From JAGVJT01 sp964513205 (GTDB lineage: Bacteria; Pseudomonadota; Gammaproteobacteria; Legionellales; Legionellaceae), in NCBI GenBank assembly GCA_964513205.1, contig CAZELP010000003.1, positions 1 through 64,000 on the forward strand: 64,000 nt of DNA, in the 5' to 3' direction. This document shows, in pieces, positions 54,627 to 62,899 of this stretch (positions are counted from its first letter, which is position 1; every line of letters begins with the position of its first letter). The position numbers were made by a program, and so were the translations under genes. Under the pieces are notes generated by a model, which made no database searches, had not been told where the DNA came from, and saw only the letters and a list, made by a program, of their open reading frames with translations.

Positions 54627-54905
54627 CTAGTGATAATCAACATAGTCGACATCATAAGCATTATCGCTCTCAAATCGGAATATAATTCGCCAATTTGCTT
54701 GCACTGTGACAGAATAAAAATCTTTAAGCTGCCCCTTCAATTTATGTAAGTGTAATCCTGGTAAATCCATATCCTCAGGGCAAGCACTTGCATCAAGACG
54801 TGTAAGTATTAACTGCAACCGTCTTGCATGATGGGCCTGTATCCCCGAGAGACTACCGGTGTGATAAAATCGCCCCAGTCCTTTATGTTTTATTGTTCTT
54901 ACCAT
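54627..54905 (-). CDS. higB: Toxin HigB
   Basis: A 92-residue RelE-superfamily mRNA interferase. It begins MVRTIKHKGLGRFYHTGS and ends ANWRIIFRFESDNAYDVDYVDYH, both HigB hallmarks, and would cleave mRNA on the ribosome. CGGA lies six bases before the ATG. Expression should be driven by the promoter at 54932-54960 and repressed by HigA. Confidence 0.93.
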   Translation of the reverse strand: MVRTIKHKGLGRFYHTGSLSGIQAHHARRLQLILTRLDASACPEDMDLPGLHLHKLKGQLKDFYSVTVQANWRIIFRFESDNAYDVDYVDYH

Positions 54906-54931
54906 GAAAATTCCGCTTTACATACACTTAA

Positions 54932-54960
54932 ATTGTAACCAATAACGTTACGGGTGTCAA
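54932..54960 (-). promoter_or_regulatory. higB: higBA promoter with palindromic operator
   Basis: On the minus strand TTGACA (54960-54955) and TACAAT (54937-54932) are separated by 17 bases, a near-perfect sigma-70 promoter. The spacer carries the palindrome GTAAC-N7-GTTAC (54935-54951), with an inner TAACGTTA, in the right place for autorepression by the HigA helix-turn-helix. Confidence 0.85.
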
Positions 54961-55012
54961 ATTGGATACATGATGTACAACAATCAATTTGAGGCACTAC
55001 CCGTTTTCGTAC

Positions 55013-55025
55013 CATTGGACCTCAA
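55013..55025 (-). repeat. Right 13-bp inverted repeat flanking the higBA/IS6 insert
   Basis: CATTGGACCTCAA is the exact reverse complement of the repeat at 54133-54145. It lies 53 bases beyond the higBA promoter and ten bases before the oxygenase stop codon. Confidence 0.75.
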
Positions 55026-55034
55026 GCCCCGTCT

Positions 55035-55682
55035 TCAACTAGAAGCGCTGACTTTTCTAAGCGCCATACAAAAGCGATGCTTCAATACCCCCCATGTCCA
55101 GCGAAACATACCCACATGAGGAAACCCCAATGCCTGACGCTGATCGTATTTTTGATAAGCAAACGGCCCTTCTTGCTCCACAAAACCAAAAATAGCCGAA
55201 ATAAACCATGCTCCAGAAAAAGTTTCGCGCCAATGCTCAACGGTGTGCCCTCTAAAAATCACCAAATCACCATATTCGACTGCATGTGCTACCGATTTAC
55301 CATTGAGATTAAAATACAACGGCCATGTGCCGGATTGCGCTTTGAAAGCCTCATCGGCACCGATACAAAGGCCTGCAACAATTTGGCAGGAACTTCTATC
55401 ACGATGAGGCATTAGTTTTTGACCATTTCCATACACATAATAAAATGAAAGCGTTGGCCAAAGTGGTTTCCCAATCGCTTTTTCGACCAGTGGCGTCAGT
55501 CGCTTTAAAAAAATCTCCATCAAGGGGTCACCATACTCTCTATGCACTTGTCTTAATGCGTCACCACGCCGGTAACGATTCGGTGATACAGTTGACTTAA
55601 GCAAAGCGTAATCTGTTAGCAACGTCAAAAATTCTGGGGACAATGCGTTTTTTAAAACGATAATCTCAGGCTGATGCTCCAT
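55035..55682 (-). CDS. 2OG-Fe(II) oxygenase-family protein
   Basis: A 215-residue protein with the HxD...H iron-binding pattern (MPHRDRSSCQI and GHTVEHWRE) in a double-stranded beta-helix context (GDLVIFRGHTVEHW). It resembles prolyl-4-hydroxylase-like or SAM-independent small-molecule oxygenases. The substrate is not predicted. No signal peptide. It stands alone on the minus strand between the higBA insert and dksA. Confidence 0.75.
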   Translation of the reverse strand: MEHQPEIIVLKNALSPEFLTLLTDYALLKSTVSPNRYRRGDALRQVHREYGDPLMEIFLKRLTPLVEKAIGKPLWPTLSFYYVYGNGQKLMPHRDRSSCQIVAGLCIGADEAFKAQSGTWPLYFNLNGKSVAHAVEYGDLVIFRGHTVEHWRETFSGAWFISAIFGFVEQEGPFAYQKYDQRQALGFPHVGMFRWTWGVLKHRFCMALRKVSASS

Positions 55683-55864
55683 TCACACTCCATTTTTAAA
55701 ACATAATTTTAAAAGTATACTACCGTGCTCATTTGAATTAACAAGTGAAAGTATCATATTGATTAAAAACCTATGCATTTAAGCTGTTAAAGTTTGTCTA
55801 AATAACAAATTTATGCTAAAAATTCATAAAAAACAGTATTAACTTATAGAGGGACTTTTCAAAC

Positions 55865-56293
55865 GTGAAACAAGATATTGGTAACATGGGTATTGCACCA
55901 TACGTCGAATCTCCTGATGAGATGTACATGAACCCGAAACAACTTGAACATATTGAAAAAATATTACTGGCATGGCGACAATCACTAATGGAAGAAGTCG
56001 ATCGCACCATGACGCACATGAAAGATGAAGCCGGAAATTTTCCAGATCCATCCGATAGAGCAAGCCAAGAAGAAGAATTCAATATTAAATTACGGGCCCG
56101 AGATCGAGAAAGAAAACTGATCAAAAAGATAGAAGATGCCCTAGAGCGTTTAAATGATGATGACTTTGGCTACTGCGAGGCTTGCGGCATTGAGATAGGC
56201 CTACGTCGTTTGGAAGCTCGCCCTACAGCAACACTTTGCATTGATTGTAAAACACTCTCAGAAATCAAAGAAAAACAAAACCAAGGCAACTAA
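55865..56293 (+). CDS. dksA: RNA polymerase-binding transcription factor DksA
   Basis: A 142-residue ppGpp cofactor. It has an N-terminal coiled coil with the acidic tip DPSDRASQEEEF (catalytic Asp pair), and a C4 zinc finger CEAC ... CIDC. Full length. A weak TTGTCT-17-TAAAAA (55794-55822) may be its promoter. A hairpin that it shares with waaA follows. Confidence 0.96.
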   Translation: MKQDIGNMGIAPYVESPDEMYMNPKQLEHIEKILLAWRQSLMEEVDRTMTHMKDEAGNFPDPSDRASQEEEFNIKLRARDRERKLIKKIEDALERLNDDDFGYCEACGIEIGLRRLEARPTATLCIDCKTLSEIKEKQNQGN

Positions 56294-56306
56294 ATGCCCT
56301 CATGAT

Positions 56307-56330
56307 AAGGCTCAAGAAAAATTGAGCCTT
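56307..56330. terminator. Bidirectional terminator between dksA and waaA
   Basis: AAGGCTCAA and TTGAGCCTT form a perfect 9-bp stem with a six-base GAAAAA loop. Read from dksA, TGATTT follows. It overlaps the waaA stop codon (56312-56314) and so can serve both convergent genes. Confidence 0.75.
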
Positions 56331-57577
56331 TGATTTATCTCTGATAAATGACGTGAGAGCGCCCCCTGATTATCCTCTATCATCCGTGTAGCTCGCTCAA
56401 TTTGGGCTTTTCTTAATATTTCATCTTCATGTAAAAGCGAAATTGCACTCACCAGATCCGAAGCATTAGACACTTGTATGACCGCTTTCTCGGCACAGAG
56501 TACGTCCACAATGGATTGGGAATTTTGCATAAAAGGACCGCATAAAACGGGCACACCGACTAAGATTGGTTCGAGTACATTATGTCCGCCAACGGGTACA
56601 AGGCTTCCTCCGACAAAAGCATAATCACACAGCGTATAAAATGAAAAGAGCTCTCCTAGAGAATCAAGCACAACAATATCCAGATCGTTTGTGAGTGTTT
56701 CTTGAGATGATCGTCGTCCTGTTTTATAACCCATTGAGACACAAAGATCAAAAACAACTTGGAATCGCTCTGGATGCCTAGGTGCTATTGAAATGAGTAC
56801 ATTCGGAATTAAGCATTTCAAACGAGACAATTGTTCTAAAAAGAGGCGCTCTTCGTTGTCGTGAGTACTAGCCAGCATCACCCACGGTCGATTTTTTCCA
56901 AGTAAAATCTTGATCGATTGTAAAGCTGTTAGATTCGAAATGGGTGGACTGACATCGAATTTTAGATTACCGAACATTTTGACTTTTTCAGGACTACCGC
57001 AAAGCGCCATATAACGGGCCGCATCTTTCGGACTTTGCGCCATGATGCAATCAAATTGATTCAGAAGAGGTTTTAAAACCCAACTGATACGCTGATATTG
57101 AGGATAAGCCCGATCAGAAATACGAGCATTTGCCAGAAATAGAGAAACACGCGCCCGTTTGGCTTCCCAAATCAGATTCGGCCATAGTTCTGTTTCCATC
57201 ACAATTCCAACTCGAGGTTTTATTTGTCTAAAGAAACGGCGTAATGCATAGGGTAAGTCATAGGGAATATATTGATGCAACAAACGCCCACCAAACCGTC
57301 TCTGCACTTCAGCTGACCCAGTTGGAGTCATGGTGGTAAAACAAACCTGCAAATTTTGTCGCAACAAACAATTCACAAGTGCAGATGCAGCAATGACCTC
57401 CCCCAAAGACACCGCGTGCACCCAAACATCTACCGGTCGATGGGTGGGTTGATTTAACGAAAAACGCTCAGAAAGACGTGCTCGATAAGCGGGTAGTCTT
57501 CGACCTTTCCAGAAAAGCCGAAGCAAAATGAACGGTGTCAGTAAATAAAAAAATAACGTGTAAAAAAAACGCATCAT
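56312..57577 (-). CDS. waaA: 3-deoxy-D-manno-octulosonic acid transferase
   Basis: A 421-residue GT30 glycosyltransferase adding Kdo to lipid IVA. It has an N-terminal membrane anchor, then WVHAVSLGEVIAA with the catalytic Glu, IVMETELWPNLIWEAKR, MAQSPKDAARY, and FVGGSLVPVGGHNVLEP for CMP-Kdo binding. The start may be the first or second of two adjacent ATG codons. Confidence 0.95.
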   Translation of the reverse strand: MMRFFYTLFFYLLTPFILLRLFWKGRRLPAYRARLSERFSLNQPTHRPVDVWVHAVSLGEVIAASALVNCLLRQNLQVCFTTMTPTGSAEVQRRFGGRLLHQYIPYDLPYALRRFFRQIKPRVGIVMETELWPNLIWEAKRARVSLFLANARISDRAYPQYQRISWVLKPLLNQFDCIMAQSPKDAARYMALCGSPEKVKMFGNLKFDVSPPISNLTALQSIKILLGKNRPWVMLASTHDNEERLFLEQLSRLKCLIPNVLISIAPRHPERFQVVFDLCVSMGYKTGRRSSQETLTNDLDIVVLDSLGELFSFYTLCDYAFVGGSLVPVGGHNVLEPILVGVPVLCGPFMQNSQSIVDVLCAEKAVIQVSNASDLVSAISLLHEDEILRKAQIERATRMIEDNQGALSRHLSEINQRLNFS

Positions 57578-57640
57578 AAATTCTAATAAGTCATATGCAC
57601 TAAAAATTTGTCCTCACGCTAAGATTATGAGAACAGGCTT

Positions 57641-57961
57641 TTAGTATCGAGTCAAACAACCGTCAACTGTTTCTATCCATCGTAAAATACCGCCTGACAA
57701 ATTATAGACATGCTCAAAACCGAGATGATTTAATTTGTGACAAGCAGTGGCACTACGCGCACCTGAACGACAATACACAACAGTCTGTTTTTTGGGATCT
57801 AAGCTTTCCAAAACTTGACCATCAAGAGCAGCCAACGGAATATGCAGACCGCCAAAATGACAAATTTCACGTTCAAAAACTTCTCGAACATCAATCAACT
57901 GAATATCGGCTTGGGTAGATAAAAGTTCAGCCAACACCACAGGCTCTATTGATTTAAGCAC
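57641..57961 (-). CDS. Rhodanese-like sulfurtransferase
   Basis: A 106-residue single-domain rhodanese of GlpE type. It has LIDVREVFEREICHFGGLHIPL and the active loop CRSGARSA with Cys nucleophile and a six-residue loop. The GTG at 57961 has a perfect GGAGG five bases upstream and gives the family start; an ATG at 58048 would add 29 unconserved residues and overlap the membrane protein gene upstream. Confidence 0.88.
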   Translation of the reverse strand: MLKSIEPVVLAELLSTQADIQLIDVREVFEREICHFGGLHIPLAALDGQVLESLDPKKQTVVYCRSGARSATACHKLNHLGFEHVYNLSGGILRWIETVDGCLTRY

Positions 57962-58034
57962 ACACACCTCCACATCATCAGGACTTATGAAAAAAATTGG
58001 CAAATGACGCGCTCTAATCAAACGTCTACTTTTG

Positions 58035-59630
58035 TTAAACCATGTCAAAACACTCAGATTTTACCTTAAATAACTTCAATCTGGAATGCTCAGGAGAATC
58101 AGGCCATTCTGGAGCCGTATCATCAATCGAGTTTAACGGGATTAAGCAGAGACGAAGCTTACCATCGGCATATCCTCCCCTCTTTTTATTCATAAAATTG
58201 TCGAGCATAAACTCATAGTCGACTAAGTAGTGGATGTGCTTTTCTTGAATATAATCTAATAACCGCTCTTCCTTGATGTAAGGCAAGATCTCGTCATTCA
58301 CTAATCCATCTAAATTCATCACGTTCAAGCCAGAAAAATAGCTGATAATACCTGCATTCCAAGCAGCAAATTTGGCTTCTGTCTTCATGTCCTTCAAATG
58401 AAGCCCGGCATACATCATGCCGGCTTGGTGCACCCAAGGAACGTAAAGAACATGCTTGAGGGCCACAGGAAAATAAATTGCCAATGCGTAGAATAAGGGA
58501 ATAAAACTGCATTTTTTAAAAATAGGAAATCGCTCGAAACTTTTAGAGATTAAGCTTCCAAAAGCCGCGGCCATGATGCAAAGTGGTGTCACGTAATTTG
58601 CAACATACCAAATTTGTAATGCAGCGCTATTATAACGATAGATAACAGTATAACCACCGAGTGTTAGGAGTGCTGCTATTGCGATGAGATAAGCAGAACG
58701 ATTTTCTTTAACGAATTGGCGAGAAAACCATAAGCAAGAAAAGCAAATCAAAAAAGATATTTTCCAAAAACGGCTCGATAAATTTGGATCAATGCCGTGT
58801 GGAACCACAATCGATTTGATGAATTGCCATGAAATTTGGATATCATGCCCCATCAATGAAGACCAATAGAACTTGGTCTGTGCACTTGCTTGCGTAAAGT
58901 GCCCAGAAATAAAATAGCTATTAAGCCATACAGCACACAAACCTAAAGTGGCGCCAAACAACCATAAAAAACTGCGTTTAATTTCCTGGGCTCTCGACGA
59001 ATTGAATGAAATCAAAAAAACAAGTGATAAAATACCAGGAAAGAGCCCAAAATCAGAGCGTGAAAGAGAACCTAAAAAACCGAGAAAAATTAAAAAAACG
59101 TGATTAAAAAAAGAATGCTTATGCTGAGACAAAAAATAGTAAAAACCCAACGAAGCAAAGAAAATCACCAGCCACGAATCCATCATCATATTACTTTGTA
59201 GCAATACGGCAATAGTCAAATATGGAATCAAACTCCAAAAACTAGACTGAAAACCAAATAAAATTTCGGATGACTTCAAAGAAAAATATGCAGCAACAGC
59301 AATTGCTGTTGCCGAACAGAGACCCACCATTAAATAAAGAGCAGGCCAACTGGTCACATGAGTCAAGGTCATGATAAAAACTAAGAAATAAGCGTACAAA
59401 AGATGAAATCCAGTTGTACTGGTTTGCCCATCAAAATGCCACCCCCCTTCCTGCAGGTGATGTTGTGCAAGCTGTATATAATAAAAAGCATCATCGGGAA
59501 CAACAGCCACTTGCATGGAAAGTGGTGCGTGATAAAAATAGAATACTCGAACAAGCATTAAGACCCAGACGAATAGCACAGCAGAAATATGAAAAAGTGG
59601 CTGTGCTATCTTATTTCGAACTTTCAACAT
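58035..59630 (-). CDS. GT-C-like polytopic membrane protein
   Basis: A 531-residue protein with about ten membrane helices. The first periplasmic loop reads VVPDDAFYYIQLAQHHLQEG, with the Asp-Asp typical of GT-C glycosyltransferases that use lipid-linked sugars (ArnT/Pmt type), and GQTSTTGFHLLYAYF follows. The C-terminal 120 residues are a soluble domain. It may glycosylate an envelope polymer or protein. Donor and acceptor are unknown. Confidence 0.68.
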   Translation of the reverse strand: MLKVRNKIAQPLFHISAVLFVWVLMLVRVFYFYHAPLSMQVAVVPDDAFYYIQLAQHHLQEGGWHFDGQTSTTGFHLLYAYFLVFIMTLTHVTSWPALYLMVGLCSATAIAVAAYFSLKSSEILFGFQSSFWSLIPYLTIAVLLQSNMMMDSWLVIFFASLGFYYFLSQHKHSFFNHVFLIFLGFLGSLSRSDFGLFPGILSLVFLISFNSSRAQEIKRSFLWLFGATLGLCAVWLNSYFISGHFTQASAQTKFYWSSLMGHDIQISWQFIKSIVVPHGIDPNLSSRFWKISFLICFSCLWFSRQFVKENRSAYLIAIAALLTLGGYTVIYRYNSAALQIWYVANYVTPLCIMAAAFGSLISKSFERFPIFKKCSFIPLFYALAIYFPVALKHVLYVPWVHQAGMMYAGLHLKDMKTEAKFAAWNAGIISYFSGLNVMNLDGLVNDEILPYIKEERLLDYIQEKHIHYLVDYEFMLDNFMNKKRGGYADGKLRLCLIPLNSIDDTAPEWPDSPEHSRLKLFKVKSECFDMV

Positions 59631-59857
59631 GTGAGAGCTCTCTCGTCTGTGTTTTGAATCGGGGTTTTATATCATCGTCTATATTTTCTGTCAATGTCAT
59701 GTCAGCATGCGGCCACGGCTGTTCCATTAAACTTAGCTAAATGGAGATCCTTCGCTACGCTCTGGATGACGTGATTTGTGTTTAGGCTGATTTTTTCAAT
59801 TTAAATTTGAGAATGGCGTTAAGTACGCTAATTCCAGAAACATTTGGGCTTTTTAAT

Positions 59858-60061
59858 CTACGATCCGAGACCTGATTGCCAAAATCCCTGACCAGAGCCT
59901 TCATTGCCACTGCCATCGCCTGATTGAATATTGAGCTGTCTTAATAAGATAATCGAGGGAGGATTCCAAATTTTTCGTTTTTTAGAGGGTGATTCGATTG
60001 TATCCATTATTGAATGAAAGTTTTCATTGTCGTGGATGATTATTTTTTTGTTCATAGTCAT
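59858..60061 (-). CDS. Small peptide resembling a RiPP precursor
   Basis: A 67-residue peptide. A basic segment KKRKIWNPPSIILLRQL resembles leader motifs of some ribosomally made, modified peptides (aromatic-x-x-P...L), and is followed by a Gly/Ser-rich end, GDGSGNEGSGQGFWQSGLGS. No modifying enzyme or leader peptidase is visible nearby, so this is a suggestion only. It lies 30 bases downstream of the secreted-protein gene at 60092-60649, with a weak AGAG ribosome site, and the two are likely co-transcribed. A non-modified small protein is an equal alternative. Confidence 0.45.
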   Translation of the reverse strand: MTMNKKIIIHDNENFHSIMDTIESPSKKRKIWNPPSIILLRQLNIQSGDGSGNEGSGQGFWQSGLGS

Positions 60062-60091
60062 TCTCTATTCATAGATTTGGCTAAATAGTGT

Positions 60092-60649
60092 TCACCGAAA
60101 AGCAACGTTAGCGGCTGATCCAGTAAGCACGATTTTCGTTCCACTTGACGCATCAACAGAAAAACAAGGCTGAGGTGCTGCAAATATATTGGTGTTCGAA
60201 ATTCTCGGTTGAATTCTAACGCTAAGAATTGAGCCATTTCCACACGTGCCAGATGAAACAGGATATAAATACGTGGTACAAGCCTGATAGAAAGAGGTTG
60301 CATTCACGGAATAAGATTGGCCGCTCTGAAATGTAAAACTTTTACTTTGAGTTAAAGTGCTACTTGATAAAAGCGTTGTACAAGCACTATCACTGTATAC
60401 CGAAATAACGGTTCGATCGATTGTTTTTGACCCTGCCGGTGATGAATTGATATTAAACTGAGCTGTTACATTTGAATAACTTCCAAACTTTTCATTCCAA
60501 GACAGCTCCTGAGCATAAGTGCTGTTACTCGACAATAGCATAAGGATAATAAGCGCAATGTCTTCTCTTATATGCTTAATCAACTTAGATGACGTTTTAA
60601 ATGATAATGGATCTATGCGGTTTATAAAAAAACCCGAGTCGTGGTTCAT
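60092..60649 (-). CDS. Exported protein, unknown
   Basis: A 185-residue protein. A longer-than-usual N-terminus ends in a hydrophobic segment (IALIILMLLSSNSTYAQELSW) that looks like a signal peptide cut after AQ or YA. The mature part is rich in Ser, Thr and Asn, with four cysteines (SACTT, QACTT, GTCGNG, QPCFS) that could form disulfides, and a beta-rich pattern. No family recognised. AAGGA lies eight bases before the ATG. It and the small peptide downstream probably form a pair. Confidence 0.6.
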   Translation of the reverse strand: MNHDSGFFINRIDPLSFKTSSKLIKHIREDIALIILMLLSSNSTYAQELSWNEKFGSYSNVTAQFNINSSPAGSKTIDRTVISVYSDSACTTLLSSSTLTQSKSFTFQSGQSYSVNATSFYQACTTYLYPVSSGTCGNGSILSVRIQPRISNTNIFAAPQPCFSVDASSGTKIVLTGSAANVAFR

Positions 60650-60974
60650 GAGAACTATCCTTATTCTTCAATTTAGGTCAGCTTTATAAAAAGCTCATGT
60701 TTTCATCTCGGGTCACAATCAATGCTGTACCAGCAAGCCGACGCTGATTATATTGCTGTTTTTTTCGATGTATGGCAAGTGATCTTGCCCGGAAAAATTC
60801 GACACTTTCTCTGTAACCGATATGTTTTTTTTAAATAGTCACTCAAAATGGGACGGAAAACCACAATAATGATTATTGGGGTTCGTTGGTAACACCGATA
60901 TACAGCACATTGCCATGTGCATTGGCTGATAGAAGTCGGCCCGACCCTATCTACTCACTAGTACGAGATATTCC
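60650..60974. other. Gene-free stretch with a GIY-YIG remnant
   Basis: Apart from the GIY-YIG fragment described separately, I see no gene, RNA or terminator. A possible promoter region for the 60649 gene lies at its right-hand start side, without good -35/-10 boxes. Confidence 0.6.
60873..60950 (-). pseudogene. GIY-YIG nuclease remnant
   Basis: On the minus strand the frame between two stops reads GSGRLLSANAHGNVLYIGVTNEPQ. The LYIGVTN segment, preceded by NAHGN, is the first GIY-YIG motif (compare AS.NGTLYIGVTNDL). It then stops. Further down the same strand KKQQYNQRRLAG recalls a later part of the same family. The gene is clearly broken. Confidence 0.5.
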
Positions 60975-61046
60975 TTGCTATTCATCCATTTCAAGTTAAA
61001 ATTTAAGACAATTTATATGGCCTCTTTGCTTTTTAAGCAACACAAC

Positions 61047-61892
61047 ATGACCTTTCGTGATTATTTCATGCAGTATCCTAAGTTAGGCAAAATTATCGGC
61101 ACAACGCTTGGCTTTCTAATGGCTGGACCTGTAGGCGCTTTTCTTGGACTTTTTGTTGGGAACTTTTTTGATAAAGGGCTTTTTCAGCATTTTGCAAAAC
61201 CACATGCAGCCTACCGAAACGAAACCGAAACAACAGTCAAATTATATTTTTTAAAATCAACTTTTGCCTCTATTGGCTATATTGGCAAAGCAGATGGGCG
61301 GATTACCGAAACACTCATCAAAGAAGTCCAAAACCTAATGAATGAATTGGGATTAAGTCTAGCAGAAAAAAAACTTGCACAAGCGTTTTTTCGAGCAGGG
61401 AAAGATGCAACAACAGCCATTAGCGTACATCTTTTAGATTTCAGAAGCATCGCTCCTCAACACACTCAGCTATTGAAACTTTCTGCAGAATTGATGTATC
61501 GAGCCGCAAAAATAGGTGGCCTTAGTCATGCCAAAATCATCAGACTTAACGAAGTTTTTTATTTGATAGGGTTAGCCCCTCTCAACACTCAACAAACGTT
61601 CCAAGAAGACTTTTTTTATCGACACCAGTATCGCCAACAACAGCATGAACAGCACCAACACCCCTCTCGTCCACACACCACATCGATTGACGAAGCCTAT
61701 GCTATTTTGCAAATTTCTCCCAAAGCTACAGAAGCAGAAATCAAAAAAAGGTATCGTCGACTCATGAGTCAACATCATCCAGATAAGTTGATAGCAAAAA
61801 AAGCAACACCGAAAGAAATCAAACTGGCAAACGAAAAAACTCAAGCCATATCAAAAGCGTATGAGTCGATTTGCAAGTACCGAGGATGGTAA
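61047..61892 (+). CDS. djlA: DjlA-like membrane co-chaperone
   Basis: A 281-residue protein. An N-terminal hydrophobic Gly-rich membrane anchor (KIIGTTLGFLMAGPVGAFLGLFVGNFFDK) precedes a TerB-like middle domain (about 50-170) and a C-terminal J domain (about 210-281) with HPD (QHHPDKL). This is DjlA architecture: membrane-bound Hsp40, J domain last. It is required for intracellular growth in some Legionella work. The start is uncertain: ATG at 61017 or 61047; neither has a clear ribosome site. Confidence 0.85.
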   Translation: MTFRDYFMQYPKLGKIIGTTLGFLMAGPVGAFLGLFVGNFFDKGLFQHFAKPHAAYRNETETTVKLYFLKSTFASIGYIGKADGRITETLIKEVQNLMNELGLSLAEKKLAQAFFRAGKDATTAISVHLLDFRSIAPQHTQLLKLSAELMYRAAKIGGLSHAKIIRLNEVFYLIGLAPLNTQQTFQEDFFYRHQYRQQQHEQHQHPSRPHTTSIDEAYAILQISPKATEAEIKKRYRRLMSQHHPDKLIAKKATPKEIKLANEKTQAISKAYESICKYRGW

Positions 61893-61930
61893 CGCTTGCA
61901 AATCGACATCCGCGTGTCGCCTAAGGTTTA

Positions 61931-62872
61931 TTAATTCTGAAAGTGAACGCCTGTTGCATCCAGAAGGCGATAAGCTTCCTCTGCAATATAAGTATGCGCA
62001 ACCGTTGTCGGGTGAATGATGTCAAAAAACAAATAACCATCACACGCATTTGGATTTAATTGTGGGCGAATTGTTGAAGCAATTTTTAATACTGTCTGAG
62101 CTGAAGGCTCAACCATTGCTGACTCATAACAAGTGCCTGTTGTATTGGTAAAACCATACTCGTCTGGCTGATTCAAAGCCGATAAAAACATCTGGTTGAC
62201 ATCAAAAAACACCCACTTCACATTCGGGTACTTTGATTGAAGGAGATCAAATCGTGTTTTTAACATCGAGTTGTGCCGATTTGTCAGGTCAGTTAAGAAG
62301 TCGATGGAATCAAACTCTATCGCACCAGGCGTCCGACCAAGATCAGGGATTGTCATCAGCATGAAATTTTTCGCGCCATGTGCCACCAAACGCTCGACTT
62401 CGTTTTGAATCCCATCATTTACAGCCAATAATGTTTTTTCTGGCTCATCAGGCAATGCGATGTAATTGTTTGAGCCAATCCAAATCACAAACAGTGCACT
62501 TTCATCAGCTTTGTCTCGATGAGACAAAAGATAACTGTCCACTTCTCGTTTCAAACTAAACAACGCTCCAGTTTCGAAGTCATCATCTTCGTCCTCTGAT
62601 TCAGAAACACCCGCACCAGCAAAAGCATAATCAAGTAAGTGTAAAGCAGCACTCTCACCATAATAATGCTCTGTCAATTTTTCGATCCATAAAGGCCCAT
62701 TGGTAAATCGTCCTTGGTAATAAGGCGGTGAAATGGGCATTTGATGTTTCATGTATTCATACAAATTACCATTGTCAGATAAACTGTCTCCAAAAACGAC
62801 AAATTTATCTAAAGGCTCAGCGAGCGCATAACTTGACAAAAAAATTAAAAAACATGACAAAAAATATCTCAT
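61931..62872 (-). CDS. Secreted GDSL lipase/lysophospholipase
   Basis: A 313-residue protein. A signal peptide (MRYFLSCFLIFLSSYALA) precedes the SGNH-hydrolase blocks: block I VVFGDSLSDNGN with the catalytic Ser, FTNGPLWIEKL, block III WIGSNNY with Asn, and block V DIIHPT with the catalytic Asp/His. This resembles the PlaA/PlaC lipases of Legionella, which act on host or bacterial phospholipids. Secretion could use the type II pathway (note the pseudopilin at 13585). Confidence 0.88.
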   Translation of the reverse strand: MRYFLSCFLIFLSSYALAEPLDKFVVFGDSLSDNGNLYEYMKHQMPISPPYYQGRFTNGPLWIEKLTEHYYGESAALHLLDYAFAGAGVSESEDEDDDFETGALFSLKREVDSYLLSHRDKADESALFVIWIGSNNYIALPDEPEKTLLAVNDGIQNEVERLVAHGAKNFMLMTIPDLGRTPGAIEFDSIDFLTDLTNRHNSMLKTRFDLLQSKYPNVKWVFFDVNQMFLSALNQPDEYGFTNTTGTCYESAMVEPSAQTVLKIASTIRPQLNPNACDGYLFFDIIHPTTVAHTYIAEEAYRLLDATGVHFQN

Positions 62873-62899
62873 ATCACAACCCTATCGATAACAAAGTCT

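Noticed and set aside
59631..59857. Possible small RNA in the gap after the GT-C-like gene
   Set aside because: No terminator-like hairpin or promoter with conserved boxes could be seen.
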